From the NCBI GenBank assembly GCA_025617745.1, contig CM046862.1, forward strand, positions 54,427,597-54,491,596: a DNA stretch of 64,000 nucleotides, in the 5' to 3' direction. A program made the translations under genes and the position numbers. The notes beneath the pieces were generated by a model that was not told the origin of the DNA, ran no database searches, and was given only the letters and a program-made list of their open reading frames with translations. This DNA is from Heliocidaris erythrogramma. Lineage: Eukaryota > Echinodermata > Echinoidea > Camarodonta > Echinometridae. Position 1 is the first letter of the stretch; every line of letters starts with the position of its first letter. Of the stretch, positions 32,794 to 47,000 are shown piece by piece.

Positions 32794-35700
32794 GTATTTT
32801 AAGAAACTCCTCACTATTTACCTTATCTTATGGAAGAAAATGAGCTGTGAAAGTGCGTGAAGTTTCTACGAATTTTGTATTTTCCACTGGACGTTGAACA
32901 ATACCAGTGCCACCAGTTAGAATCTACACGCTAACTCCATTGCATTGTCCCACGTATAGAGATTGGTGTTTTATAAAAAGTTAGTAAATTGCAGATCTGA
33001 ATCTTTCAAAGAATGTGTTCCACACATCGATTTCTACCTTTCAAATTCAGTTCTTAAAAATTATCGTGGTTGAGGAAACCAGTTTTTTTTCCCCCGGACA
33101 CTTTTTCAAGCAAAGACATGTCCGAGATCATGTCCCGTCCGTAGCCAGGATTAGCCACTCAACGCTACATTACTGCAAAATAGTTGGTATTTTCCACTCA
33201 ACGCTACATTACTGCAAAATAGTTGGTATTTTCTGTCGCATGTACTAAAGGTATGGGGGGAAAAATAAGATAAATATTTTAAATACTTACTTTCAAGTTC
33301 AGCCCTTAAAAATCTCACTCCTACCTCAAATGGCCGTTAGGAAGAACTTTTCATATTTTCAGCAAAATCCAAAGTCAAAATCTTGTCCAAAACCGGAAAA
33401 ATCCCCGCCGATTTGTTTCGCGATCGCGTGTTGTTTACATACTGCCGATGTCTTAGACTAAAATCGGCCAATAAAATTTTTGTCCACGAAAAACTCGGGA
33501 TCGCAAGCGCACATCGATCTTTACGATCGCGCACACAGAAAATCGGGACTTTTCCGCGTACGCCATATAGGGACCGAATTTTTAAGGACAAAACTCTTTT
33601 GGGGAGATGTCAGCGCCCGCGGCGTCAAGGAAATGTACACAATGACTCCGATAGCTCGTTTCGCGAGAATCGACAGTAAATTACGGATTTCATTTTTGGA
33701 AATATCTTTTCCAACATCGGTGAGTTGAATTTATTGTATTTCTTGAATATCTTGGGGTCGGTTTTTGCAAATTAAATGCCGATTTTGAGTGAATGTTGGT
33801 GACTTTTGTGCAGTGGTGTTTTAAAAAGTTGAGGTGTATGACTGCCTACATTATACACACGAAGTATAGGAATGTAGCTATGAGTGGGATTAGCCAGGAT
33901 TAGCTTCGTGAATGTAGAAAAAAAAAAATGGCTATACGCCTTCTACACACGAAGCTAGGCGTTATTACCCAGCAATCAGATTCCGCACGGGGTAGTACGA
34001 CATGAAAAATGCCCTGAAATCACACTTTTCTGATAGTTTCCGCGACCCACAGACCCTTCCCCACAGCGTTTCCTCCTAGGGAAACGTTTGTAATGACAAT
34101 TTTTTTTTGATTGACTCTAATTTTGGAAATATATCCATAAAAAGATGATAAAAATTTCAGAAAACTCACCAGCGTTTGCGTATCCATGCCTCCGAGGTCA
34201 TGCAGATCAAAATGGCGGCACGATCGCCGTAATCGAAATCATGAAAACTATTAGGCGCCGTTTGTAAATTTATTATTTAGCTCAATTATTTACATATAAT
34301 TCACTATTTAGCTCTTTTCTACGATTATTATACAATAAAATGACATAAAGGATACAATGTTTTATAAATAATGAATTTTGCAATTTCCATTTTTTTAAAA
34401 TAATGATTTTACAATATTCATCATATATAAATAATGAATTTTGAAGTTTCCATTATTTATAAATAATGATTTCACAAATTCATTATATATCAAATATTAT
34501 GGAAATTGCAAAATTCATTATTTATAAAACATTGTATCCTTTATGTCATTTTATCGTATAATAATCGTAGAAAAGAGCTAAATAGTGAATTATATGTAAA
34601 TAATTGAGCTAAATAATAAATTTACAAACGGCGCCTAATAGTTTTCATGATTTCGATTACGGCGATCGTGCCGCCATTTTGATCTGCATGACCTCGGAGG
34701 CATGGATACGCAAACGCTGGTGAGTTTTCTGAAATTTTTATCATCTTTTTATGGATATATTTCCAAAATTAGAGTCAATCAAAAAAAAATTGTCATTACA
34801 AACGTTTCCCTAGGAGGAAACGCTGTGGGGAAGGGTCTATGGGTCGCGGAAACTATCAGAAAAGTGTGATTTCAGGGCATTTTTCATGTCGTACTACCCC
34901 GTGCGGAATCTGATTGCTGGGTAATAACGCCTAGCTTCGTGTGTAGAAGGCGTATAGCAATTTTTTTTTTTTTCTACATTCACGAAGCTAATCCTGGCTA
35001 GCCAGGATCACTCATAGGTACACGCCATTGCCGACTGTGTAGTAACGCAGCCAACACACATCCCATACCTAAACTGCATCACTGTGCATTTTTGGCTATA
35101 TTTAATTGAATCTCATATATTGCAGTTTACTTACATCCAAAGAATTATATTGAATAATAGATGATTAAAACTTACCAGGTTGTTTTGTGACCTTTGAAGA
35201 GGGTTTCCTGAAATTTTGGGTCCTTTTTGTCGATAACTGCTATCGAGACTGTCCCGTCAGCATCCAGTTTGTATTTTTCACGATTATGATGAAGGGAGCC
35301 CTCAGCGCTCGTAGTAGTACCGGCGCGATGGGTTCGTCGATCTCCTACGAAGACCTGGAAGGGCCAAACTGACGACGTAAAAAAATAAAAAATATTACGT
35401 ACGTACGTAATAATTACTACGTACGTACGTAATATTTTTTATTTTTTTACGTCGTCAGTTTGGCCCTTCCAGGTTTTCGTAGAATAGCTTGTGTGCGTAA
35501 CATTCTGCGTACGTATCTACGGTGCGTAACCATGTAGAGCGGCCTCACTAGTGCGCAACATTATTGAGAGCAGTCGTCATCCGTATGGAGGTGTGGGTAA
35601 CAAGTACCAAAAAGAGGGCTGTAAATGTAAGTTTTTATAACTTTCTACATTTTGTATCTTAACGAACTGATAACTTAAAATCTAAAGAATGATACTTAAG

Positions 35701-38700
35701 TATCAGTTTGCCCACAAAAACATCAATTTCAAACAAAATTACATCTGTATCCCCAATACCCAGTATACACACATGTATATGATTCTAATGGTCAATATGA
35801 CCATTGCTTGCTGATGTGGCCAGGATTGGCTTCGTGAATGTAAAAAAAAAAAAAATTGGCTATACGCCACTCACGGGTACATTACTGTAAAATAGTTGGT
35901 ATTTTCTGTCGCATGTACTAAAGGTATGGGGGGGAAAATAAGATAAATATTTTAAATACTTGCTTTCAAATTCAGCCCTTAAAAATCTCACTCCTACCTC
36001 AAATGGCCGTTAGGAAGAACTTTTGATATTTACAGCAAAATCCAAAGTCAAAATCTTGTCCAAAACCGGAGAAATCCCCGCCGATTTGTTTCGCGATCGC
36101 GTGTTGTTTACAAACTGCCGATGTCTTAGACTAAAATCGGCCAATATAATTTTTGTCCACGAAGAAACTCGGGATCGCAAGGGCACATCGATCTTTACGA
36201 TCGCGCACACAGAAAATCGGAACTTTTCCGTGTACGCCATAGGGACCAAATTTTTGAGGACAAAACTCTTTTGGGGAGATGTCAGCGCCCGCGGCGACCA
36301 GGAAATGTACACAATGACTCTGATAGCTCGTTTCGCGAGAATCAACAGTAAATTGCGGATTTCATTTTTGTAAATATCTTTTCCAACATTGGTGAGTTGA
36401 ATTTATTGTATTTCTTGGATATTTTGTGGTCGGTTTTTGAAAATTAAATGCCGATTTTGAGTGAATATTGGTGACTTTTGTGCAGTGGTGTTTTAAAAAG
36501 ATGAGGTGTATGACTGCCTACATTATACACACGAAGTATAGGAATGTAGCTATGAGTGCTATACGCCTTCTACATCACTCATAGCTACATTCCTATACTT
36601 CGTGTGTATAATGTAGGCAGTCATACACCTCAACTTTTTAAAACACCACTGCACAAAAGTCACAAACATTCACTCAAAATCGGCATTTAATTTACAAAAA
36701 CCGACCACAAAATATCAAAGCAATACAATAAATTCAACTCACCGATGTTGGAAAAGATATTTCCAAAAATCAAATCCGTAATTTACTGTTGACTCTCGCG
36801 AAACGAGCTATCGGAGTCATTGTGTACATTTCCTGGTCGCCGCGGGCGCTGACATCTCCCCAAAAGAGTTTTGTCCTTAAAAATTCGGTCCCTGTGGCAT
36901 ACACGGAAAAGTCCCGATTTTCTGTGTGCGCGATCGTAAAGATCGATGTGTGCTTGCGATCCCGAGTTTCTTCGTGGACAAAAAATTTATTGGCCGATTT
37001 TAGTCTAAGACATCGGCAGCATGTAAACAACACGCGATCGCGAAACAAATCGGCGGGGATTTCTCCGGTTTTGGACAAGATTTTGACTTTGGATTTTGCT
37101 GAAAATATCAAAAGTTCTTCCTAACGGCCATTTGAGGTAGGAGTGAGATTTTTAAGGGCTGAATTTGAAAGCAAGTATTTAAAATATTTATCTTATTTTC
37201 CCCCATACCTTTACTACACGCGACAGAAAATACCAACTATTTTTGCATGTTGTATTCATAGTGGTCAATATGACCACTATTCGTGGTGTGTTCTACATCA
37301 CGAAGCCAGGCGTTCTTACCCAGCAATCTAACTGCGCACGGGTTAGCAGGACTGGAAAATGCCCTGAAATATCACTTTTCTGATAACTCCCGCGACCGAC
37401 AGCTCCTTCACCACAGCGTATCCTCCTAGGAAAACGTTTAGAATTAGAATGTCTTTTTGATCGTACGTATTTTTACCAAAAAATCCAAAAAAGATCGTAA
37501 GAAATTTCCGAAAACTCACCAGTGTTTGTGTGTATCCATGCCTCCTCTTGTCATGCAGATAAGGCATGACAATGGATACACACAAACACTGGTGAGTTTT
37601 CGGAAATTTCTTACGATCTTTTTTGGATTTTTTGGTAAAAATACGTACGATCAAAAAGACATTCTAATTCTAAACGTTTTCCTAGGAGGATACGCTGTGG
37701 TGAAGGAGCTGTCGGTCGCGAGAGTTATCAGAAAAGTGATATTTCAGGGCATTTTCCAGTCCTGCTAACCCGTGCGCAGTTAGATTGCTGGGTAAGAATG
37801 CCTGGGTAAGAAGGCGTATAGCCATTTTTTTTTTTTTTTTACATTCACGAAGCCAATCCTGGCTACCCGTCCGCGCGTCCTCCTTTCTCTTCTGCACTAC
37901 TAGTCATGCTAGTAGTGCCTACTCCACTAGTGACATCGCCCTCTCTCAATTGGATCGATCGCACAACTATGATTTGGACAGTTTAGTACTGATTGTGAAA
38001 AAACTAGTCTAGCATGGTCTAACTCTAAGTTAATTACTAGATGTAGGCCTATAACTAGTAACAAGAATTCAAGCCTGAATAATAAAATGAATTGCTTTAT
38101 TTAGTCGGGATCTCTTCTTCATCTCTTCTATCTCAATGAGCATGAGAGTGTTGGCTCGTGATCTTAGTTGGAGGTTGCAACTGTCTTAATATAGTCGTGG
38201 TTGAGGAAACCAGCATGTACAAGCCTATGGAGACTGGTTCATAGGTTTGTGCACGCTGGTTTCCTCAACCACGACTATATTATAGAGAGTTGACAAGTGA
38301 TTTTAGAGTTTTCAACTGTCTTAATAATACTTATAGAGATATAGAGTTGACTAGTCGTGGTTGAGGAAACCAGCGTGTACAACAAGCCAAGCATGCTCCA
38401 TAGGCTTATACACGCTGGTTTCCTCAACCACGACTATACTGTCTTATTGTACTTATAGAGAGTTGGCTAGTGATTTTGGAAGTTTTAGTAATCTCGATCA
38501 TTTGTAGCTACATTGTATCTGAAAGTGGCAGAGTTGTCTTGAAGAGGAGCAAAATGCAGGGTAGATGGAATATACATGTTAATTACGTATATATTTTGTT
38601 CGAGAATATGGTGGCCTGTAATCCAGCTACCAGTCATGCCAGTGGAAGTTATAAACTGATTCATCGGACCCAGGTTCAAGACTGAGTCACGTCTTTCGGA

Positions 38701-41050
38701 TGGTGACGTTAAAGGTCGGTCCCAGACGTAAATAATCATATCGGGTTGATAAACGTCTGTAAAAACCCAATTACACACACACATACACACACGGTGGCTT
38801 ATTACACGACTAATATAGAGAGTTTCTTATGAATTTCCATGGTTTTCTTTGCTTTTCAAGGTTTTGTAACTGTCTGAAAGTGGCAGAGTGGTGTTGAGTA
38901 GGAGGGAAATGAGGGGTAGATGAAATATACAGGTTAATTTTGATTGATTCTTTGCCGACAAACGGATTCTTTCACGACTATAAAGACAAAATCAAGAAAA
39001 TAACTGACAAAATAAACCTAACATGAGGGAAAAGTGAGGGAGATGAATGTGCTTTATTCCGTCGGGATAACTTAAAAAAAAAAAAACTGAAGTGAGGAAA
39101 AGTTTGTAGGAGTGTTCGTGAGACGAAATAAACCTATATCTCTTTAATTATGAACTTGAGCGATGATGGGTTAAGGTAGTGTGTTGCATGTCATCTGAAA
39201 AAGTGTCCCCTGCTGAGAATCTTGTATCAATGGAAATCTGCGTGATGGAAATAGGATACCAAGTTGTGTCCACTGTGCGGAAGGTTTCGCATCGAGAACG
39301 AAGCGTTTCGCATCAAATCTTTTGAAAATCGTTGAAGCGAGAATTTCTTTAGAAATTGAGCAGAAAGAAGGTACCAGTTCGTTTAGGTGTCCGGTAGCCT
39401 CGAGCACGATATATCCAAAATCTCACCCTTACCTTTAATGGCCATTACACTGCCAACCGTTTGTTACAAAAAAATTGTAGAGTAAATTAGACAGTAAAGG
39501 CCACTCACGCTCACTCATTCTACTTCATGTGCAGATTAGGCAGTCATACACCTCAACTTTTTCAAACACCAGTGCTGCACAAAAGTCACCAACATTCACT
39601 CAAAATCAGCATTTAATTTACAAAAACCGACCTTAACATATCCATGAAATACAATAAATTCAACTCACCGATGTTGGAAAAGATGATTCCAAAAATGAAA
39701 TCCGTAATTTACCGTCAGCGTCGAAACGGGGTATCGGAGTCATTGTGTGTACATTTCCTGATCGCCGCGAGCGCTGACATCTCCCCCAAAGAATTTTGTC
39801 GTTGAAAGTTTGGTCCCTATCGCGTACACGGAAAAGTCCAGATTTTTTTTTGTGCACGATCGTAGAGTCCAAAGTGCGCACGCGATACCAAGTTTCTTTG
39901 GGGACAAAATTTTATTGGCCGATTTTAGTCTCAGACATCGTCATGTCACCGGGCCTAGTGTAAACAACGAAGCCATTTTCGGTCAAGGGGCACGTACCGT
40001 GAAGCGTTCCGTTATGACGGTGCACACAGGAAGAAAATCACGATTTTGGGGAAATTTTTTTGTTCCCTTAAACGAGAATCGGGACGAGGTAAGGGAAATT
40101 CTTCCCTAACCAATCAATTTTTTTTTTGAGCAGTAGTGTATATCTATATCTACATATTATTATTGAATTGGTTAGGCCTAGGCTCTACTATTTAAGGAAT
40201 CGGTTCAACTTGCCAATTTGAAGGAATAGTCCGTTTTAAGCTCCATTTTCAGGTAATTCAGGGTCCAAGGTATTCTCTGTTTGAAACTCTTGCAGCCATA
40301 TTCAAACTGTTATTAGTGTGTAAGTCAATGTGTATTTGATTTGCACAGCAGAGTGATAGGACCGTTTCTGTCTCTAAGTGAAGAGCTAACAAACGAGAGA
40401 CAGAATTTACGGTCTACTTCATGAGCAATTGCCTCCCATAGCAAGTGTGTGATATCTTGCCCTATGTGTGCTGGAGAGGAGCAAGATCACCGACCAAAAA
40501 CAGCCTGAAAATTTCACTTGATCAAGATGATCAAGATCCTATTAAAGAATCTGGCATGAAATTAGATATTCTATCATCCTAAAATGTACTAGAGGGAAGT
40601 AATTTCTCAAAATTTTGCAGATAATATTGGTGTTTTTACCTCTTCAACTAAGAGGACGTGAATTAAATTAACACAGCCAATTTTTCAGCTTGTCCAGTAC
40701 GGAAAAGCTTGGCCAGAGATTGGCAGCTCTGTAGGAAGAACTTGTGATATTTCCAGGACTTTGGTTTACGTAGGAAAACGGCCTTGGAGCAAGTGTTCCC
40801 AGAGCGTACATGTACATGTAATACCACCCTCACATCAAAGAAATTTCTGCTGAATTTCCGTTGTTAGCCCATTACTATGTTTCTTTGTTTCATGCAGGTG
40901 GCACCCAAGGTGTCCTTCAAGATGTCAATGTCGCTGACAGTGCAGGGGGTTTCGCTTTCAAGGACAGTCACAAGGTCAGCAGTGTGACTGCTAACAGGTT
41001 CATATACTGGTAAGATTGCCAAGGTGTATCTTTCATTTTTGAATGAGAGA

Positions 41051-41083
<33 letters not shown>

Positions 41084-44000
41084 CAGGAGGGAGGGGGAGA
41101 GACAGACAAAAAGACAGTGCACATGACTGCTTACAGATTTATATTCTAATCAGATTTGTAGATTTACATGTATCTTTGTTTGGTAAGGAGAGAAAGACAT
41201 GAAGACAGAACGTGTGACTGCCAGTAGGTTTATATACTGGTAAGATTTAAAGCAGAGAGACACACACATACATACAGAGAAACAGAGTGGCAAATGAAAG
41301 GAGTGGGAGATAGTGATAGTACATAGAGAGAGAGAGAGAGACGGGGAGAGACATACCGAGAAATGGAGAGGTGAGAAAAGGAGCGCTTAGAGACATCGCT
41401 GATATATCAGGCGCTATATAAATGCGGAATATGAATATTATTATTATTAGATAAAGCTCTTCTGTCAAGTCGGGCCAAAATGTTTCGAAAGAGATGGACA
41501 TACCAGTTACAGATTGAGAAAGAGACAGACAAACAGAAAAAGATGTGGATAATACAAGGTAATTTGGTGGAGGTGGGGGAGAAAGAGAAAAAGGGCAACA
41601 CCCGTTCATGCTCATGGACTAGAAAAATTCATTGCTCTCTTTCTCCTTCCATTAGGCGCACATCTCAGAATCGTGTAGAACTTGTGGAGAGCTCCCTCAA
41701 CCATAATCTCCACGGCAACGCGTTACGTCTCAACTTCCAGGGCTCCCCCATCATCCCCAGGGTGTCCATCCATGAGACCCATTCACATGTGGTGGTTCTA
41801 ATCGCTACGTTCACAACGGTTCATCGTCTTCCATTCCCACACCCCAACAAACTGAACAGACAGGTAAGCCCAGCAAATGTAGGTGAACTTCTCTAAAAAT
41901 GCACCTGGGGGTGTTTCATGAAGCTGTTCGTAAAGTTACGAATGACTTTACGAACGACTGGAACATGTTCTTGGGTGTTATACTAATCAGATTCTCAATC
42001 ATTTAGCACAAGAACTGATCACCAGTCATGCGTAAAGTTGTGCGTAACTTACAAACAGCTTTATGAAACACCCCCCTGGATCAGCATTAATGAATACATT
42101 AAGCAGACTTGTAGAGAGAGTTGTACATACAAGACTAAAATACTTTCCGTTTTGACCCCCCCCCCCCCCCAATAACATTCACATTTACTGTTTGACTCCC
42201 TCCCCCCTTAAGTTTCAGTCTTCAACCCCTCATAACTTTCATGTTTGGGCCCTAACCCCCCTTCTCCTTCCCCAAGCCATTTGAAAATATCAAACCCTAC
42301 CCTCCTATATTGATATATGAAAATATGTGAATGCAATTTTTATCTATGGTCTACAAAGTATCCACAGGGAGAGACTAACTTCCACAGGGAGAGACTAACT
42401 GATCCTGTACACTCCATACCCCTTCAAAATTTGAAAATATGGACTAGGTAGGACCTTATGCACGCAGACCACCAATATTTTGCACAATACCCATACAGTT
42501 TAGTTAGGAGCACTTGAGTATCGGCCCCACTAGGTGCGAGAATATGAACCTGATCACCATTTTGTTTTTCCATTTCTCTATCAGGATTCCACCAACCAGT
42601 ACGCCAGCACCGATCTAGCCTCCATCTTTGCCGACGCATCCGTGACGAACTTCCGTGATGCGTCAAACGTCCACGAGATCGTGCAGAGCGGGTCACAGAC
42701 CTACGAGTTCCAGGCGTGCGGGTCGTGGATGACGGGAGACGGGGAGGCGTGGTTTGCTCTCTCTGTACGCAGCGGTAGTCTGGTCTTAGTCAAGATGGCC
42801 CCTCTAGGGTTGAGAGGTAAGATCTTTTTATCGGATTTTGCTCAGACTTTCACTAATTTGTCTCTCTCAATTTTCTTCTCTTATTCAAATCATATTACTA
42901 TGAGGGTCAACTTTCCCTTTAAATTATATACAAACTTATGCCTTACAAATACTAATTGATAAAGTTTTGATTAAGTGAGTGTTAAATTGTAATCTTCAGA
43001 AAATAGTTCTTAGCTGCTTGTACTAATATTTTTTTTTTTATGTGCAGGTATTACAACACAGAATGAAGTCAAGGAATCATCCATCATGGAAAGACTGTGG
43101 ACTGGTCTGGTCCCAAGTGCTATAAGGTTGGTTTATTTTTCTCCTTTGCATTAATTGTATTATGGTGATGAGGACACACAGAAATGAGTTTGTGGGACTG
43201 CAAACCGTTACTATAGAGGTGTCATAATTGAGTGGTTTAACGCTTAAAGATAAAGCTCATTCACAGGTCAAGATGCGATGACATTGTGAAAGAAACTATC
43301 TCAAAGCAATTGGGAAAGACTGATCATGACAGTCTACAAAAGAAATTGGTGTATACTGTGAGGTTTTAGAATCATCAAAATGATAAGAAATTGACCCAAC
43401 ACCATAAGCTCTGCACACAGAAATGGGTATCATACACAATGTGGCGTAAATGTTCGGCCCGAAGGTTTCATATATTTCTTGTGATATTTCAAATGTGAGG
43501 GAATTTGAAGAGCAATCCTTTTCAGGGGACATTTCTGCTATGATGTACTACCAAACCGACATAAACAGAATGAGAAAGCTCACAAATTGTCTTTCACCTT
43601 TCCCAGAACTCAACCTTCCCTTTAACTAGAGAAATGAAGGTCACAGTTTGGAGCCCCAGTACAACGCCAATATCCTTCGGCAATACATTAATCTCTATTT
43701 GCCACTATCGATCCAGGGCCCCTTTTCATAAAACTTGTTATAAGCTACTGAAATCCTTGAATTTGATTGGCTAATAGCAAATTTGTCATAGAAATGGGGC
43801 AGTTGTTATTGATAAAAAGTTTTATGAAGCAGCACCCAGGTGTAGTAAGTGGGTATATAGGTAGAATTAATTTGGTTAATGCACTGTGTGATAACCGTTG
43901 CCAGATCACTTGTTGTCGTAATAATTTACAAAGCTCTTTGATATGATATGAGCTATGCATACATGAATAGGAAATTGTTATTACATGTATTTCATGCTAA

Positions 44001-47000
44001 CTGCATTGCGTCTAGATTGTTTCAGATTTATCGCCTGTGTATGCAGTGCAGTGCGCTGGTAATGGTTGCTGAACCTTATGCTGTTGTAATACTTTACAAA
44101 GCTCTTTGGAAACGCATCTTAGAGATATTGTATTATATTAAATATGATATGAGCTATATATAAGAATGGAATATTGTTACTATTTTATGCTAATTATGTC
44201 ACTTCTAGATTATTTCTAGATTGATAGCCTATGTATGTAAGTTTAATAAAGACTAAGTTTCCCTGTCTCATTTTCTTTTATCATTTCTGTTTATAGGAGA
44301 GGCCAAGATGCTGTGTACCTGGCCCAGAGTGTGGCTGTGCGACCCTTAGGCCAAGACATGATGGCCTTCTGTGTGTGCAGAGACCACAAGCTAAGGATCT
44401 GGTCCTGCAAGGTAATGCTTATTCGTGACATCCCTGGTCCTTTAATAATTGTTTGGGTTGGTTGGCCGGGCCTGGCTAGAATATTAAAGTTAATTTGGAA
44501 AATAAAAACATGCAAATTTCAAGCCACTCAAAATGCTCGAGAATTTCCACACCGCGAAATATTCCACGTTTACAGTATGCAATCACCGTGATGATTATGG
44601 CGAGAGTACTACATATTTCCCAAATCAATTTCACATAATAACTTTTGTCCGTATCTCTTCAGACCTTGAATTGCCTGATCACCAGTGACCTGACCAGCTT
44701 CCTGCCAGAGGGCATGATGGGAATGGACGACCAGCCGATCCTCCGGCATGAGATACGTGTGATTCAGGGTTCAACGCCCTCTAGCCTTACCCTGGGTGTC
44801 TACCTAACTATCTCACAGCTTTCGCTGGTAAGTGAATAAGTCTTTAGCCATCTACCATCATATGTTTAGTTGGGTTTCCAGGTTGTTTGAAGGTACCCCA
44901 ACATATGCTCCATCAACAGTTGCTCTGGGCTTTGCTTCATCAAAGATACAGGTTTAGGGTTAGGGTTAGGTCAAGTGTTTGATCCAGGGATGAAGTTTAG
45001 AATGTGGTCAGTGTATGATATTGACGCAGAGCAATTGTCGCCGGAACATCTGTCGTACAACCTGTTTGAATGGATAACTTGTCTAGCAATTGCTTTCTAC
45101 ATCATAGTCGACCGACAGCTCACGAGACTGTCGGCCTATGAGACTGATCAAGTTTGGTCTCTTGAATCCGCCCGTCTGGTAACTTTTCAGAAGGACTGTC
45201 TTGTGAGCTGTAGCCCTTCCACAGGGTCAATTTAACTATGCTGGTCACAAGGTTCTTTACCTCCATTTCTATGCTTATAAGTTGCATCTGCTATTTCACA
45301 AACTTATCATTTAAATCTAAATAATGAGATTTTTATTGGTTGTTCCGTTATGGGGGAAAGAATCATAGTAATTCATTCAAGATATTTGTAACAAAACTTA
45401 TGCATTGCCCCTTTCATAAACTTCTAAAATAGGGAAATGCTGTTATCCCATTATTGAAGTCTCTTACCTCTGTAGTGAAATATTGTCTTTTGCAAATATT
45501 GTAACATTGTATAAACATTGAGGATGTTGAAGTTTCTGAGTATATAGACCTATTTACATGTATATCCTCTCCTCTCCTTTTTACGCTGCAGTTTCTGATC
45601 CTAGAGCAGCAGTGGCAAGACGGACAGTGCCGTCTGTATCATGTGACCACCCTGGACGATGTCAAGGGTCAAACGCTGGTTGACTTCACAATGACAGGTT
45701 CACATGTTGTCGCTATGTGGGGCTTACCTGATGGCGGCACAGTCGTCAAGACTACATGCTATTCAAAGTGAGTAAACAACATGGGATTACACTTAATGTT
45801 GAGTTCCTGTTTTGAAACGGAATTTCATTTCAAGACAAATTAGCTCAAAGTATATCTGAACTGTTTATCGTGCAGTGGGGTTGTTTACGCCCGCTAAATA
45901 TGATGAATCTAATAAAATTTTCTGGAGATCACATTACATGAAAATCATGGACCAGCATATCTCCCATGCAGAATAGGATACCATGTGTTCTATAGCATAA
46001 GAAACCATTATTATTATTATGATTATTATGTGTGCTATTACGACTAGCTTGATTTCTAATCTCTTTTTGTGCATTACTCAACTTGTGTATATTGACTACC
46101 AAAATCATTTGGCAGACTTCATTAACCAGTATTTTTATTTTCGAGAATCCTGCAGACATTTCTTCTGAAAGATATGAGATTTTAATTCTTGATTTGTATA
46201 TCCTATAGGCAAGGTGAAGAGGGATGGCAACCAGTCTACCTAGAAACTGACCAGCTGACCAACGTCCAGGTTCCAGTTTTCCTTGACCCAAGGGTAAGCT
46301 TAGAATATCCGTGTTGTAGGACTCATTCTCCGGCGATTTTGCTCTGCAATCAATTTCCTATTCTGATTAATGATAAAGTTGAGTTCTGGTCATGATATTT
46401 AATTGTGAAAGAAACTCAAAGCAATTGGAAAAGGTTGATTGTATAGCACATAAGAAATGGTGTATGCTGTATGGTTTTGGAATCACCATGATAAGAAATT
46501 GACTCAATCCTGCTGAGAGTCACATGCACTGCACACAGAAATGTGTATATGGGACTACACACAAATGTTCTGCCCAAACATTTCAGCTGTTGCTTGTCAT
46601 ATTTTTAATGTGACTGCATTTGAAGAGCAATCCTTTTCAGGGGACATTTCTACTATGTTAATCTTCCAAACTAACATAAAAGAAATGAGAAAGCTCACAA
46701 ATGATTTTTTACCTTTCCCAGAACTCAAGATTCCCTTTAAAATCTAAGCTTTAACTCTGGACCAAAGACAATACTCTACCCTAACCCCCTTTTTTTCAAT
46801 GAGATTTCAATGAAGTTTGGATATTGATTTTCTGTTGGAAAACATTAGTTTTAAATTTGTCAAGGTGTTGCCAATTTTGATCTGTAAATGTTCCATTTTA
46901 ACATTCTTTATTTAACTGCATTTAGTAATGACATTATCGGGAGAAGTACAAATGCTTGTTTTCTGCTCATGTACATGGTATTTTTTCCGGGACCATCAAA

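Larger units (their letters stand above)
32794..40897 (+). other. NUP160 intron 1 (8.1 kb)
   Basis: Filled by three large palindromes, repeated arms, twin hairpins and unassigned DNA (38440-40897). No other gene was recognised inside it. Confidence 0.75.

Noticed and set aside
35187-35372. Short frame ending in ISYEDLEGPN
   Set aside because: It ends within the 138-bp palindrome, has no domain and no convincing splice borders.
37343-37768. Two nearly identical 103-codon frames on opposite strands
   Set aside because: They are the two arms of the palindrome at 37308-37803; identity comes from the inversion, not from two genes.
39961-40088. Candidate NUP160 first exon with an open phase-1 frame and GTAAGG donor near 40089
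   Set aside because: The phase fits exon 2, but there is no in-frame ATG and no clear similarity to the NUP160 N-terminus. The exon at 32712-32793 has an ATG, the right phase and a matching sequence.
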